Positions 1-11,677 of a stretch of 64,000 nt of DNA are shown piece by piece (the stretch's first letter is position 1; every line of letters begins with the position of its first letter). The notes beneath the pieces were generated by a model. It was given only the letters and a program-made list of their open reading frames with translations, had not been told where the DNA came from and made no database searches. Source of the DNA: Phaeodactylum tricornutum CCAP 1055/1 (taxonomy: Eukaryota > Bacillariophyta > Bacillariophyceae > Surirellales > Neidiaceae); contig NC_011691.1 in the NCBI RefSeq assembly GCF_000150955.2, positions 372,001 to 436,000 of the forward strand, written 5' to 3'. The position numbers were made by a program, and so were the translations under genes.

Positions 1-237
1 CAGAGTCGCACCTTCTACGAAAACCGACAGAGAGGTAGACTGCTTGGCCGGGCTTTTGGTGACACTTTTGGAAGTTGGCGGCGAGGATTCCGGCTGGACG
101 GGACGAGTCGTGCTGCTGGATCTCAAGGTTTCTTCCGGTTTTCCCGGGGTGCATAAACCGAATCCATCCTGTTTTCGTTTGTAGGCAATGGTGACTCCAA
201 CCGGAATCACTTCCCGTGGCATCCCTTCGTCGTCCAT
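1..237 (-). CDS. Unknown protein, N-terminal part (runs off window)
   Basis: An open minus-strand frame begins with ATG at 237 and stays open for 79 codons to the edge of the window, so only the N-terminus is visible. It starts MDDEGMPREVIPVGVTIAYK and becomes rich in Ser, Thr, Pro and Lys after about residue 35, which suggests a disordered region. The frame is also open upstream of the ATG to an in-frame stop at 301-303, but no other ATG lies there, so 237 is the only plausible start. I recognise no domain and assign no function. The gene points away from the small plus-strand gene at 961, so the two probably share a divergent promoter region. Confidence 0.5.
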   Translation of the reverse strand, partial: MDDEGMPREVIPVGVTIAYKRKQDGFGLCTPGKPEETLRSSSTTRPVQPESSPPTSKSVTKSPAKQSTSLSVFVEGATL

Positions 238-960
238 TGCTGCCGTTGACGTCGCCGTTGCAGTGCACGACACGAAGGTCCGCTTACGGAACAAAGGTAT
301 CTATCTATCCACCGGATTCACAGTCCAGCACGACAATCCCTCTTGATTGTTGCGCACTTTCGTTGGCCGTATGCCGTCTTTCTTTTTGTAACGTAGGAGT
401 ACTGCTTGTGGTGAATGATGATGGTCGAGCAAGAATGCAACGGAAACGCTCCAACCCGTCTTCCCAACCGGTCCGCTGGGATTTGACACCGTGCGGGTTC
501 GGACGAATACCGGTAGTCAACCGGCACTTGAGGGATATGTGTGTTGGTGTGAGTGAGTGAGTGAGTGACAAGTGAATGTGTCTGCGTTATGGGCTGGTAG
601 GGATGGGGACGAACAGGGAACGGGGTTGTACCCCTGACCGAGGTAGGGTCGTACGCGTTCGCTAGAGCGGCTAGTGTAAGTGACGTATCTCTGGAATGAA
701 GAATCTCGAATTGTCGCTAGTGAAAATCCAAATCGTATCGACGGCACGATGTACCACGATGCGAACTCACGGGTCACCCACCGCCCGAGTCCTTCGTGTA
801 CGCCGCCGCGACACTCGGTCGACCGACCGCGGTACCTCTACCTCCCCCGCACAGCAAGCGACGGCAACAAGCGACGCCACACACAAACATACTGTTGTCA
901 CACAGCCCATCCGATCGCCCGAGTGTTTTCGGTACCAAGTTCCGGAACTCTATTTCGATC
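238..960. other. Intergenic, probable divergent promoter region
   Basis: No convincing gene. It holds a short GTGA microsatellite around 548-570 and separates two divergently oriented genes. Open frames here overlap one another on both strands and resemble no known protein. Confidence 0.5.
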
Positions 961-1337
961 ATGTCTTTTGTAGCGACAGCTTCGTCTCGTATGGTGGTCA
1001 AGGCCCGACCAGCGGTACAACAACGTCGTACTTTCTTGAACTGGATGGTGAATTACCCCGATAAGGTACGTGGGAGACCCGGAAGTAGGGACACGGTGTC
1101 CGCGATATCCTTGTGCTACGATCGTTCTGACGCTGTTGTGGGTCCGGTGTGAATTTTTTAAAGATTAACGAAATGAAAAAGGCGCATCAGGCGGGAGGCC
1201 GTGCCGTGTATACGTGGCAAAAGCAACCGCAAGACAAGGTGGCCAACCTGATTGGGATCGGTCTCGTGACGATTGGTATGATCCAGCTCGTTCCGGCGTT
1301 CTACCGATTGTCCACCGGCAAGGGCAAGATGGAATAG
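961..1337 (+). CDS. Small mitochondrial inner-membrane protein, COX7A-like
   Basis: Two exons, 961-1065 and 1164-1337, joined across a 98-nt phase-0 intron with a GTACGT donor and AAG acceptor, give 92 residues. The N-terminus (MSFVATASSRMVVKARPAVQQ) is rich in Arg, Ser and Ala without acidic residues, typical of a mitochondrial presequence. The rest holds a Gly/Tyr segment (GGRAVYTWQKQPQD) followed by one hydrophobic helix (roughly residues 62-82) and a short basic tail. This arrangement resembles cytochrome c oxidase subunit VIIa, a single-span structural subunit of complex IV, but such small proteins diverge quickly and the assignment is inference. The splice model is supported by the frame changing exactly at consensus sites. 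Confidence 0.6.
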
Positions 1338-2413
1338 AGTTGCAGCAATGTTCTTTAATTTATACTTTGACCCAAGATGGAGAAACTGGAGGAAGTGGTC
1401 ATGGTGGTGGTTGTCTTGGCGCTGATTGGTTGCCGCTTTGGTCGTCCACACGAACGGTAGTGCGAAAGTCCTTGATTAGTTTCTTCGGTAATACTAAAGA
1501 GAGATAGTACCTGTACCTAGCTAATTCGGAAAGTGTCTACTTATTGGGGATGGCATTTCTAAAAAAATCATGTTTTACTGTCCAACTGGTAGCTGTAGGA
1601 CTCGCCTTTAACTGTGATTGTCCCCTCTCTAGTAATACCTGCTGTATTCCATAGCGTTTCGATCGAAAGGAAGAAAGAATCCAGGCCAACCCGCCAATAC
1701 GCTGTCACGGAGTAAGGGCGAGGGATTGTCAAAAAGGGCGTGCTTTTGGAGAGGCGTAGTAGACCAGTAGGGAAGGCGAAGGAGGCATGTTTCCCGTGGT
1801 CCTGCCAAGCATAATAGTAGTGTGTGTATGTATGTTTGTACGGTACGCATGTTTGGGAGAATTCTCGGAATCCTGGGTCTCGCTTCCGTTTTGGATTGGT
1901 GTGGAAGGAGTTTTCCAGTTTGCTTTACACAGTTCGGCGTACAAGCTATCGGGAACCTTCTCTCTTACCATAGAAAAGGTACTTCTACTAGATTTGTTCG
2001 CCAACTTCGCGAACCGCAGCCGGCCGCTTCGACGGGAACAATCGGAATCCTAATAAAAAGTCACTTGAAAATTCACGAGCCCTCGACCGATCTTTTTTTT
2101 TTTTTCGACGCTCCCCGACCCGGGCTTGTCTTTCCGCTAGTAGAGCAACTTGCGGATTGTGATCCCTACACTTCACGGCAACGTCTACTACCTACCGTCC
2201 TACCTACGTTACTACTACACAACACTCTTCCCCCACAACACACCAATACTTCCAATTACGGGGTGAGCGTGTGCCACGAGACGTGTTGACTAGTAGAGGC
2301 GCGAGTGTCTAAGGATTTCAGGGCCGACCTTGAATCCGGTAGAGTGACGCTACCCGTCCTGTTTCATTCTGTTCTGTTTCGTTCCGTAGTGCGTGCTACG
2401 TTACCCTTTCGTC
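1338..2413. other. Intergenic
   Basis: No gene recognised. A poly-T run lies near 2093-2106 and pyrimidine-rich sequence precedes the next start codon. Several overlapping open frames on both strands have no recognisable content. Confidence 0.45.
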
Positions 2414-4038
2414 ATGTTGCCGCGTGTCCGATTATCGTTCGTCGCCGCCAGTCGTCGGGTAGGGACTCTGCCCACGGCAACCCTCGCGTCCGGAGACCGT
2501 ACGGCGCGTCATCGTCGCGTTGCGACTCCCGGCTTCTACCCTGTAAACCGCAGCCACGCCATGCGCACGCTCTTTGTCGCTCCCACGCCCGTGTACTATA
2601 TGCCCATCAAGACTATTGATGTAAGTAGAGAAACTCGCGCACTTACACATGCTTGCGTCGGTCTGACGGTGTGTGTGTGTGCGTATTATTATTGTTGTTG
2701 TGAATGTATGGTATAGTTGTTGGCACGAGTCGGAATAGTGCGAAAGGATAGTTGGTTGAGCGTTCGAATGTCATTGTGCATTTTGTGTGGCTTGTTCGTT
2801 TCAATGTTGTCACGACTAGCGACGATACTTGTACAAAACGTTACACACTTGGTTTTCAATCCTTATTTTTTGTCTCGATTTTGGTATACACGCAGGTTCC
2901 TACCATGGGCGACAGTATTTCCGAAGGCACGATTGTAGATTTGCCCGTGGCGCCGGGTGATTTCGTCAACGTGGACGACGTTGTCGTCGTCTTGGAAACG
3001 GACAAGGTTTCCGTCGACGTGCGTGCCCCGGAAGCCGGTGCCTTGGTCGAAATCCTCGGTGAAATCGACGACGTTGTCGAAGTGGGTACCAACCTCTTTC
3101 GGATCGACACCGATGCGGATGCACCGGAAGCCCCCGTGGCGCCTGAATCCACTCCGGAAGAAGTCGCGACGCACATTGCCGAACCCGCACCGTCCCAAAC
3201 TCCAACGTCCGCGCCCGTGGCGGCGGCGTCCGCCGCCACCAAGGCGCCACCACCACCACCCGCCGCCAAGTCTGCACCGCCGTCCGCTCCCTCCGGCGCC
3301 CCCGCGTCCCAACCCGTCTTTTTGGGGACCCGCAACGAACGTCGCACCAAAATGAGTCGCATGCGTCAGCGCGTCGCGGCGCGACTCAAGGATGCACAAA
3401 ATACCGCCGCCATGCTCACCACCTTTCAAGAAGTCGATATGGGTAACCTCATGGAACTCCGTAAGCGGTACAAGGATGTCTTCCAAGAAAAGCACGGCGT
3501 CAAGTTGGGATTCATGAGCGCTTTTGTCAAAGCCACCACGGCGGCTTTGCAGGAAATTCCCGCCGTCAACGGCTATATCGACAACGACACGCAAGAAATT
3601 GTTTACCGCGAATTTGTGGACATTTCCGTAGCCGTGGCCTCGCCCAACGGGTTGGTTGTGCCCGTCTTGCGCAATACCGAGACCATGAGCTTTGCCGACG
3701 TGGAACGCAACATTGCCGCCTACGGACAAAAAGCCAAGGAAGGGTCCCTCAGTTTGGACGACATGGCTGGTGGTACTTTTACCATTTCCAACGGCGGTGT
3801 CTTTGGATCGCTGATGGGAACCCCCATTATCAATCCGCCACAATCAGCCATTTTGGGAATGCACGCGACCAAGATGCGGGCAGTCGTCAACGAACAAGGC
3901 GAAGTGGTGGCGCGCCCCATGATGTACCTCGCCTTGACGTACGATCATCGATTGATTGATGGCAGAGAAGGTGTCACCTTCTTGAAGTCCATCGCCGAGA
4001 AGATTGCGGATCCCTCCAAGCTGTTGCTGGAAATCTAA
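2414..4038 (+). CDS. DLST: Dihydrolipoamide succinyltransferase, E2 of 2-oxoglutarate dehydrogenase
   Basis: Exons 2414-2620 and 2896-4038 (275-nt phase-0 intron, GTAAGT donor, CGCAG acceptor) encode 449 residues. The enzyme moves the succinyl group from lipoamide to CoA in the mitochondrial 2-oxoglutarate dehydrogenase complex of the TCA cycle. The N-terminus is Arg-rich like a mitochondrial presequence. A lipoyl domain starts at [11 protein letters not shown] (residue 70) and carries the lipoylated lysine in ETDKVSV (K106). A Pro/Ala-rich linker follows, and there is no clear E1/E3-binding domain, as usual for eukaryotic DLST. The C-terminal catalytic domain ends with [10 protein letters not shown], with catalytic His420 and Asp424. 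ATG 2414 is the first in frame. The identity is secure; succinyl rather than acetyl specificity rests on overall DLST-like organisation. Confidence 0.95.
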
Positions 4039-4321
4039 AATCCAACAAGAAAATTCGAAACTGAACGGAAACTATTAAACGTACTATAAGTGAGTGAGTG
4101 TGATTAGGGCGTGTTTTGACTTACCACCTATGTGAATGTAAGTGATCGAGAAATTTTCGTGATTCGATGCGGGCTTACACGTCCAATTCTAGTTTTATCC
4201 GGTCGTATCGTCTAATAATATAATGCTAGGAACTTCTGCGAAGTGAGAACATTGCCGACTCAACTCGTTCGCAAGGATTCTTTCCAGGTAGACCAACTCT
4301 GAACTTGGATCTAAATTCTCT

Positions 4322-5386
4322 TCAATCTCGAAAGGATACGGGGGAGTCAGGGCGGCTTCTAAGCTTTTGGTGTATCATTTCTAGAAGTATTTCATCATGT
4401 TCATTCGCCGTCAATATGACTCGGCGTACGCAAGCATTCCTAGAAATGGCGTCCAAAACGGCTTGTGTCCGTGCGTGTCTGCGTTCCGCCAAATATTCTA
4501 CGGGAAGATCAAATGGCAGGGTATGCTCTAGATTCACCAATCTCAGACTAGATCGTGTTCCAATGGCTGTGACCATGATTGGCCAGGACTCGCCCGGAAT
4601 AGCATTGTTGGCCAACGACAACGCATAGAGACAGTTGTCTTCTCCAAATATGTGAATGAGTGCTTCGATTGCGGATGGACAGAGTTTCATGTTGAGCATG
4701 CGTAGTTGCGTCATATCTTTCTTTGCGAGTCGCTCAAGAAATGTCGTTTGGACAAGATTCGATGTTCGAACGTTGTCAAACGTAATTTCTTACGGGAGTC
4801 GAAAGGGCGGTGCCTGGACAAGTTGTAGAAGAGCCTCCTCGAATCGGTTGGTCAGCTCGCAGTTGTCCAGCACTAGCGATCGCAAAGTATTGAACGTTCC
4901 GTCAGCGTGAGACAAACTAGCGCAGCTCTCACAGCTCATATTACGGATTCCGGACAATCGAAGGAAAGTGAGACTTTTGGTATGGCTGAGAAAGCCATTC
5001 CAAATGTGTGGCGATATCAACGAATAGTTTATTTCCGTCTTTGCAGTGTGGCTGTGGATACCGTATTGTGTCAGGTGGACGCGACAGATGGAAGTATTGG
5101 CGGTCAGGATGCGGACTAGGGCCTCCGCAATAAAGCAGGCTTGCTGTCTGTGCTCCACAGACAAGGACCACAGAGTTACATGCTCGTTGTGGTTGACCGT
5201 GTTTGTGAGGACGGACAGGTACTCCGTCTCTTTTAGCGGACTCGTAGATACAGGAATTGATTGATGGGAATACGAAGGGATAGTTGTCACGAGGGTAGCG
5301 CTTACATTTCTTGCCCTTTCGGTACTCAACGCCACGTGACCGGCAACCGAAACCAATTTCTTTTTGACCAAGCGATGTAAGACCAT
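4322..5386 (-). pseudogene. Leucine-rich-repeat protein gene interrupted by a stop
   Basis: One minus-strand frame runs from ATG 5386 to a stop at 4322 and reads as leucine-rich repeats throughout (for example SLTFLRLSGI, LRSLVLDNCEL, LYALSLANNAI). It is interrupted by an in-frame TAA at 4790-4792. Repeat-like sequence continues in the same frame on both sides, so the stop looks like a nonsense change. I tested a splice explanation: the stop lies inside a GTAAGA donor-like string, but the downstream in-frame sequence has no acceptor in the matching phase. The family resembles the intact LRR gene at 30117-31463. The true N-terminus is uncertain because other minus-strand open frames lie upstream to about 6040. 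A sequencing error could also explain the stop. Confidence 0.6.
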
Positions 5387-6304
5387 CCAAGAGAATATCT
5401 TCTTACTATCCAAACTGTGCGTCAGACGTTACTGGAGAGAATGGTAGCACCATCGATTGGTCTACGTCGACAAGCAATGTATCGTTCCACCATATGTGTA
5501 GGTAGAATGTTGCTTGGCTCCAAAAAAAACGAGTGTCAGAAGGCGCAGACATCGCGGGATGAACAATATTTGTGCGGCCTGGTGGGGTCTCCAAACGGAT
5601 TAGTCTTTGCTTTTGTCAGCACCGTCATTCTTTTGGATGACGGAAGCCTTTAGGAATATGCTGTGTGATGAGTTTGGAAAAGCTTTCGAATAGTCCCACT
5701 CGCACCCCAAATAATACCACAGAATCGAAAGTGGATCGGAAAGCTGCGACGCAGAAGCATGGCCCAGAAAGCGTTCTGGCTCAACTCGTGTGCGTTTTGA
5801 ATTGTCGCACGCTTCACGGTCAAATTCTATCTGTCCATCACCAGTACGATACACTTTAGATGGTCGATGACGAGTGAGAAGCGAAATCGTTGACTGTGTG
5901 AAGTCGAAGCGTCGGCCCGCATCGTTTACTGCTGTGTTTGCTCTCTTAACGTTCACCGTGAGAAAAAGATACCTGCAAATACCCAATAAGACTTTTCTAT
6001 CTAGTTCGACGCTGTACGACACAATCGCGAAGTATGACATTCTGCGGTCACGGCACTTCTCCTTCTTGGTTGTTCCCAAAAAGATTTAGCCAATGTGATT
6101 GGAGCAGGGCGAACCCGAACGACACGGAAAGCTACAGCAAAACGAGCCCAAGCGTGATGTGTATCCTTGCTCAGGAAGGAATTTCAAAAATGTCCATTGC
6201 GCGATCCTCGACTGGCGTTCTCCGGACTCGGAAAGCGCTCATACTTTCCAACTACATCCCCTTATTCCCAACTCTCTTCCTATACAGAAACACTGAGTAC
6301 AGCA
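5387..6304. other. Intergenic or decayed 5' part of the LRR gene
   Basis: Minus-strand open frames at 5406-5594 and 5600-6040 lie directly upstream of the broken LRR gene and could be decayed or spliced 5' parts of it, but they show no clear repeats. Nothing recognisable lies on the plus strand before the next start. Confidence 0.35.
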
Positions 6305-8365
6305 ATGTCCCCGACTCCGACACAGGCCCACGATGAAATGAGCGATACGCTACTCGAACTCGCTGAAGAGTTTCAAGCCCAAATCGAAATTAAGGACCGC
6401 AAGTATCGTCTCAAAACGTACAAGGACACGTTTGTGGGTAGCGAAGCGGTCGACTATCTTGTCTCGTCCGGAAAAGCTGCCACGCGTACCGAAGCTGTGT
6501 CCCTCGGTCAAGTTCTGCAGGTCAACTTTCACCTATTTGAGCACGTCACGCGCGATCACGACTTTGCCGACGACGGCCTTTTTTTCCGCTTCTTGACGGA
6601 CAACGAGCGCGGTGGATTGTCCCGGGATGAATCCGGGAATTCCCTTCGCTGGCAGAACTTTTTGGGCACCCCTGACGGTCTGACCAACCAGAACGGCCTC
6701 CAACCCTCCTTCCCCAAGAACGACATTCTCCCCGACAAGGACCAGCACGTTGTCAACCAAGTATGGCCCCTCGACGAATACAACCGCACTTTGCTGAATA
6801 ACGTGCACCCTCCGGGCTGGCGAGACCCTGCAGTCGCATCCGACAAGGACTTGTACTACGACATGGTTGTTATCGGTGGGGGCACGGCCGGTCTCATCAC
6901 CGCTGCTGGTAGTGCAGGGGTTGGTGCCAAGGTTGCTTTGATTGAGGCCCACATGCTGGGTGGCGACTGTTTGAATGTCGGATGCGTGCCTAGCAAGACG
7001 ATTATTCATTCTGCCAATCTCGCTCACCAGGTCCAGAATCAAACACACTTGGCCGAAGCCGGAATTGCGGTAGAAGGCCACGTGACGGTTGATTTTGAAA
7101 AAGTCATGGAACGCGTCCGGAAAATTCGCAGTACAATCAGTCACCACGATTCAGCCGAACGCTACAGTAAGGAACTCGGAGTTGAAATTTACATTGGGTG
7201 GGCCATGTTTACGTCGGAACGCACGGTCGAGGTCAACGGCAAAACGCTGCACTTTAAAAAAGCGGCCATTGCAACGGGCGGATATCCAGTCCTTTTGCCA
7301 ATGCCGGGTCTTCAAGAAATCTATAAGAAAGCGCAAGATTCCGGCGCCGTCACCAACGAATCGCGGCCACAAGTCATGACTAACGAAACAGTATTCAATC
7401 TGACCAAACGTCCCGAAAATATGGTCGTTATTGGCGCCGGCGTGATTGGATTGGAACTGGCCCAAGCGTTGCAGCGCTTGGGAGTTGGGGTGACCGTGTT
7501 GGGCCGTTCTGGGAGAGTCCTTCCTAAAGAGGATGAAGACATGGGTCTAGTGGTCAAGAATCAAATGATTCAAGACGGAGTGGACTTTCGCTTGACAGTG
7601 CAAGACTACAAAAAAATTGAGCTCACCGGCAAAGTTCTCGAAAACGGGTATCCCGAGATGAAATTGACGCTTCAAGAAAAGGGCAATTACGAACCAACCG
7701 TTTTGTATTGCGACGCAGTTTTAATTGCTGCTGGGCGTGCTCCTAATGTTTCTGGTATGAATTTGGAAGCTGCCAAGGTTCAGTTTGACAAAAAAATGGG
7801 GGTGCACGTCAACGACAACCTCCAAACGTCGAATAAACGAATCTATGGTGTTGGTGATGTCTGTTCCGACTTCAAATTCACCCATGCAGCCGACTTTATG
7901 GCTAGGGCTGTGATTCGAAATGCGCTATTCTTCGGAAAAGAAAAAATGTCGGAACTACTTATTTCATATGCTACGTTTACAAGTCCCGAGATTGCCAGTG
8001 TTGGTCTCTACGAAGACGACTTGAAGGCCAAGAACATTGCCTTCCGAGTCTTTGAAAAGCATTTCAAGGACAACGACCGTGCCATTGCTGATGACGCTAC
8101 TGATGGATGGGTACGATTTCGGGTGAACGCCAAAACGGACAAAATTTTGGGAGCCAGTATTGTGGGAGTTGGCGCGGGAAATATGATTTCGGAAGTTACG
8201 CTTGCCATGCAGTCGGCAACTGGACTAGGATCACTGGCCAATGTAATTCATCCGTACCCAACTACCGCTGAAGTCCTTCGCCAGTCTGGCGATCTCTACA
8301 ACAAGACCAAATTGACAATGACGGCGAAAAAGATTCTCCGTGGTGTCGTCAAGCTGCAACGTTAA
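6305..8365 (+). CDS. DEP-domain fused to FAD/NAD(P) disulfide oxidoreductase (MerA/RclA-like)
   Basis: A single exon encodes 686 residues from ATG 6305. Residues about 15-95 form a DEP domain (KDTFVGSEAVDYLVSSG, then LFEHVTRDHDFADDGLFFRF), a fold usually found in signalling proteins. The rest is a class I pyridine nucleotide-disulfide oxidoreductase: FAD-binding GGGTAG near 187, redox-active pair C222/C227 in GGDCLNVGCVPSK, NAD(P)-binding GAGVIGLE near 376, and the dimerisation domain with HPYPTTAE (His649, Glu656). It resembles mercuric-reductase-like proteins such as cyanobacterial Slr1849 and RclA more than lipoamide dehydrogenase. It lacks both an N-terminal metal-binding domain and the C-terminal Cys pair of true mercuric reductase, so Hg(II) reduction is unlikely. 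The substrate is unknown. The frame is open upstream but has no earlier ATG. Confidence 0.85.
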   Translation: MSPTPTQAHDEMSDTLLELAEEFQAQIEIKDRKYRLKTYKDTFVGSEAVDYLVSSGKAATRTEAVSLGQVLQVNFHLFEHVTRDHDFADDGLFFRFLTDNERGGLSRDESGNSLRWQNFLGTPDGLTNQNGLQPSFPKNDILPDKDQHVVNQVWPLDEYNRTLLNNVHPPGWRDPAVASDKDLYYDMVVIGGGTAGLITAAGSAGVGAKVALIEAHMLGGDCLNVGCVPSKTIIHSANLAHQVQNQTHLAEAGIAVEGHVTVDFEKVMERVRKIRSTISHHDSAERYSKELGVEIYIGWAMFTSERTVEVNGKTLHFKKAAIATGGYPVLLPMPGLQEIYKKAQDSGAVTNESRPQVMTNETVFNLTKRPENMVVIGAGVIGLELAQALQRLGVGVTVLGRSGRVLPKEDEDMGLVVKNQMIQDGVDFRLTVQDYKKIELTGKVLENGYPEMKLTLQEKGNYEPTVLYCDAVLIAAGRAPNVSGMNLEAAKVQFDKKMGVHVNDNLQTSNKRIYGVGDVCSDFKFTHAADFMARAVIRNALFFGKEKMSELLISYATFTSPEIASVGLYEDDLKAKNIAFRVFEKHFKDNDRAIADDATDGWVRFRVNAKTDKILGASIVGVGAGNMISEVTLAMQSATGLGSLANVIHPYPTTAEVLRQSGDLYNKTKLTMTAKKILRGVVKLQR

Positions 8366-9100
8366 AGGGACTTCTGTTACATGCATATTTCTTCGGGGAA
8401 AGTCGGACAAAGTGACTTTCTACATTTAAAGTCTGTGGGAATCAAGTTTTGGAGGTCAAAAGATCTCATAAATGTCAAAGATACTATCATGTTTGTTAGC
8501 AGAGACCACAAATATGAATCGCATACTTCCAGGATTGCGAGCTGGATGACCATGATTCACCGTCAGGGGGGTATAGTGGTCAGTAGCATATTTCTGACCG
8601 TGAAGCAGTACCTGTACAATGTTTCTGGTGCAAACGTGATACTTACTCGCATGGAGAGATAATGACGTAGAAGTTTCTTCTTTTTAGACAAGACCAGTAC
8701 GCAGAGGGTTGTTGACATCCCTCCTCAATGAAATTTCGTATATGTGGGCTCGTGGGGCACTGTCGATTGAAGATACACTGACGTAAAGAGTTTCATGACG
8801 TCGAAAGCGAAAATGAACTTTGACTTTGAAGCGTCATGAATCTGGAAGATTCATGTTTATTTCTGTAGAAGTGGTATATTTCTTACGTAGAGATCTTTTG
8901 TCGATTATACCTTTGCGATGAGCCGAGGTGGCCTGGCTATGTTCCTTCATAGTATCAATAGTGATGTCTCAATCCTTGCGAGCTCGAAATTTAAGAGATT
9001 TTTGGAGCTTGTTTTGAAGGTCTGCTCACAATTAGCAGTAGCAGCAACCGTGAAACATTCTGACATACTGCGAGCTCGAGCAATCGTTTGAAAATCAACC
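8366..9100. other. Intergenic, 5' region of the phosphate transporter
   Basis: No gene recognised. The 3' part must hold the promoter and 5' UTR of the Na/phosphate cotransporter. I looked for a P1BS-type site (GNATATNC), expected for phosphate-starvation control, and found only near matches. Confidence 0.4.
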
Positions 9101-11068
9101 ATGGTAAGTTGACTGAAGCGACGCAGGGGCTGCGGTCCGAAGACTCACAGGCTTCGTTTCGTAATTTTTGTATTTGCAAATCGGAAAAGCCGGGATTATC
9201 TTTGGGAATTGACAGAAGTCGCATTGGTCGCATTGATCTCGTTTTTGCAGTAGCCACGCTAGCCTTCCTCTTTTGCTAAGCTCTTACTTTTTCTTCGTGA
9301 CCTTCTATTCCAGTCTGCAGAAAATCCTGAGGTCGAAAACTTGAAGATGGAAGCGACCGAGGCGGAAGTCAAGTCTCGCAAGGATCGTCCCACCGGCTCC
9401 ATTCACTTTGGAGATACGGACTTTGACGTCGAAGATGAAGTCGCTGATGCTACGTGGTCCGAGGTTTGCCAAGCTTGCTGTGTGCATTCTGGACAAGAGT
9501 GGGGCATGATCGCAGTCGGCATTTTTTTGGTCGCTTTCTTCCTTTACTTTTTCCTCGTTGGTCTCGACATGCTGGGTAACGGTGCCAAAGGTATGTGCGG
9601 CTGCACTGCTGGAGAGCTGTTTGGGGATGACACTAACCCTATCGCCGGTCTCATGATTGGTATTATTGCCACTGTTCTGCTCCAGTCCTCTTCCACAACA
9701 ACCTCCATTGTTGTGTCTTTGGTTGGATCGGCCGTTTCGGTCCGTCAAGGAATCTACATGATTATGGGTGCCAACATTGGTACTTCGGTCACCAACACCA
9801 TTGTCGCTATGGGGCAGATGGGAGATGGCGATCAACTCGAGCGCGCTTTTGCTGGAGCAACTGTCCACGACATGTTCAACTTTTTGTCAGTTGCTGTCCT
9901 GCTTCCGGTTGAGGTTATCACTGGATACCTCTACCGCCTCACCAAGGCTATGGTCAAGAACGTCAACCTTGAGGACGGAGAGAGTTGGGACGGACCCATT
10001 AAGAAAATGGTTGATCCTCTTTCCGATATGGTTATCATCTCGAACAGCAAGATCATCACTGCTGTGGCTAAGGGCACCGGCACCTGCGACGAAGGCGGTG
10101 GCTTTTATCCTATGAACTGTACCGATTCTTCGTATTTGGGATGCGGTAAGAAATTCGGTCTTATCTCTTGCAACAAAGTCAGCGGCAAATGCCCGGCTTT
10201 CTTTCAAGCTGATGCCAGTGCAAAGGATGATAAGGTGTCTGGGGGCGTTGTTTTTTTCATCTCGATTGTGATTTTGTTCACGTGTCTGGCCGGTCTCGTG
10301 ACAGTCCTTCAAAAGATGCTCCTCGGTATGTCTACCCGTGTTGTTTATAAGGCCACGGATATCAACGGATATCTGGCCATTGCCATCGGTGCTGGGTTGA
10401 CTATGATTGTCCAGTCTTCCTCTATCACTACGTCTGCGCTGACGCCCTTGGTCGGTATGGGTGCCCTTCGTCTCGAACAAATGTTTCCTTTGACGCTCGG
10501 AGCGAATATTGGAACAACCTTGACTGCCATCATGTCTGCCCTTGTCTCTGCCAGTCAGGATTCTCTACAAGTTGCACTCGCCCATTTGTTCTTCAACTTG
10601 ACCGGCATTCTCATCTGGTATCCAGTCCCTATTATGCGTCAAGTTCCGTTGAGTGCCGCCCGACGTCTCGGAAGGTTGACCCGCATCTGGCGTGGGTTCC
10701 CGCTTGTCTACATCGCGGTCATGTTTTTGCTCATCCCTCTGCTTTTGTTGGGTCTTTCGTCGCTTTTCGATGACGGCAGCAAGGGTCTCACTGTGCTTGG
10801 TTCGTTCCTCACAATCCTGCTAGCCCTGGTGCTGCTCTATTCGGTCTACTGGTTCCGTTACAAGGACGGTAGCCAGAAGTGCTCGGACTGCATGGCGGAA
10901 CGTGAAAAGAAACGTTTGGTCATCAAGGAGCTTCCTGAAGATATGATCTACCTCAAGGAACACATGAAGCGCCTTATTGAGCACACCGGTCTTCCCGAGG
11001 ACGAAGAAGCTGGTGAAGCAAAGGATCTTTCACCGGATACTTCGGACTCAGATGAGGTTGCAGCTTAA
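9101..11068 (+). CDS. Na+/phosphate cotransporter, SLC34 (NaPi-II) type
   Basis: The coding sequence starts with an exon containing only the ATG (9101-9103), then a 210-nt intron (GTAAGT donor, TTCCAG acceptor), then 9314-11068, for 585 residues. The second exon has no suitable ATG at its beginning: splicing gives MSAENPEVENLKMEA. The protein is a polytopic plasma-membrane carrier with the paired inverted repeats of the family, marked by QSSSTTTSIVVSLVG (from residue 125) and QSSSITTSALTPLVG (from residue 368), which form the Na+/phosphate site. A Cys-containing loop separates the halves and the C-terminus is acidic. The role is phosphate uptake driven by sodium. An alkaline phosphatase gene lies 3.7 kb downstream, fitting a phosphorus-acquisition context. 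Confidence 0.93.
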
Positions 11069-11677
11069 GCATTCAATCACGAGAGGTCGATATCACCGTT
11101 GATCGGTTTGAGGTCCCCTCTATTTTCCCATATTTCTGTTTAGCCAAATAAATACTGTGCCGAGAGCTTTCTCGTTGTGTGTGGTTTTGCGCACACTGCT
11201 GGAGAATATAACATCTTGGATTAAAGTGTCTTTTACTTCCCCTTTCTGTGCTCCAACTTTAAATGGCTTGGTTGACTTCCTTGATCTCCAGCAGGATTAG
11301 TCCTTTTGAAAAAATGGTGTTTGTTCAACCGGCGGCAACTACTACCTCTTTCTCCGGTTCACCGGATTGCCATCAAGTGTCTCGTTTTTCACAGCACATC
11401 ATTCTGACGATCGCTTCCAAAGCCGACGTGAAAAACGAGGAATATTGGTGAGTTGCTTCACTCTAGGCTGGAGAAACACGTTGGCCGGCGTCGTCAAATC
11501 TTTCTTCCTATACACGATTGCAAAGTTCCATCTCACAATGCGGTATTCTTACTGTAAATGCAATTTATGTACCGTTTATCCCTTGCCCCGTCCTTAAACT
11601 GGTCACGGCATAGATAGCACCAACGCTCACCAACACCGACCTCTGCGGATGCTATTCGTCCGGCGTTTGGTGTCCGC
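11069..11677. other. Intergenic between convergent genes
   Basis: Shared 3' region of the transporter (plus) and ornithine carbamoyltransferase (minus). No gene or repeat recognised. Confidence 0.5.

Noticed and set aside
4790-4860. Intron at GTAAGA around the stop in the LRR gene
   Set aside because: No acceptor in the phase needed to restore the repeat frame was found downstream.
6305-8365. True mercuric reductase
   Set aside because: There is no N-terminal heavy-metal domain and the C-terminus lacks the Cys pair that binds Hg(II).
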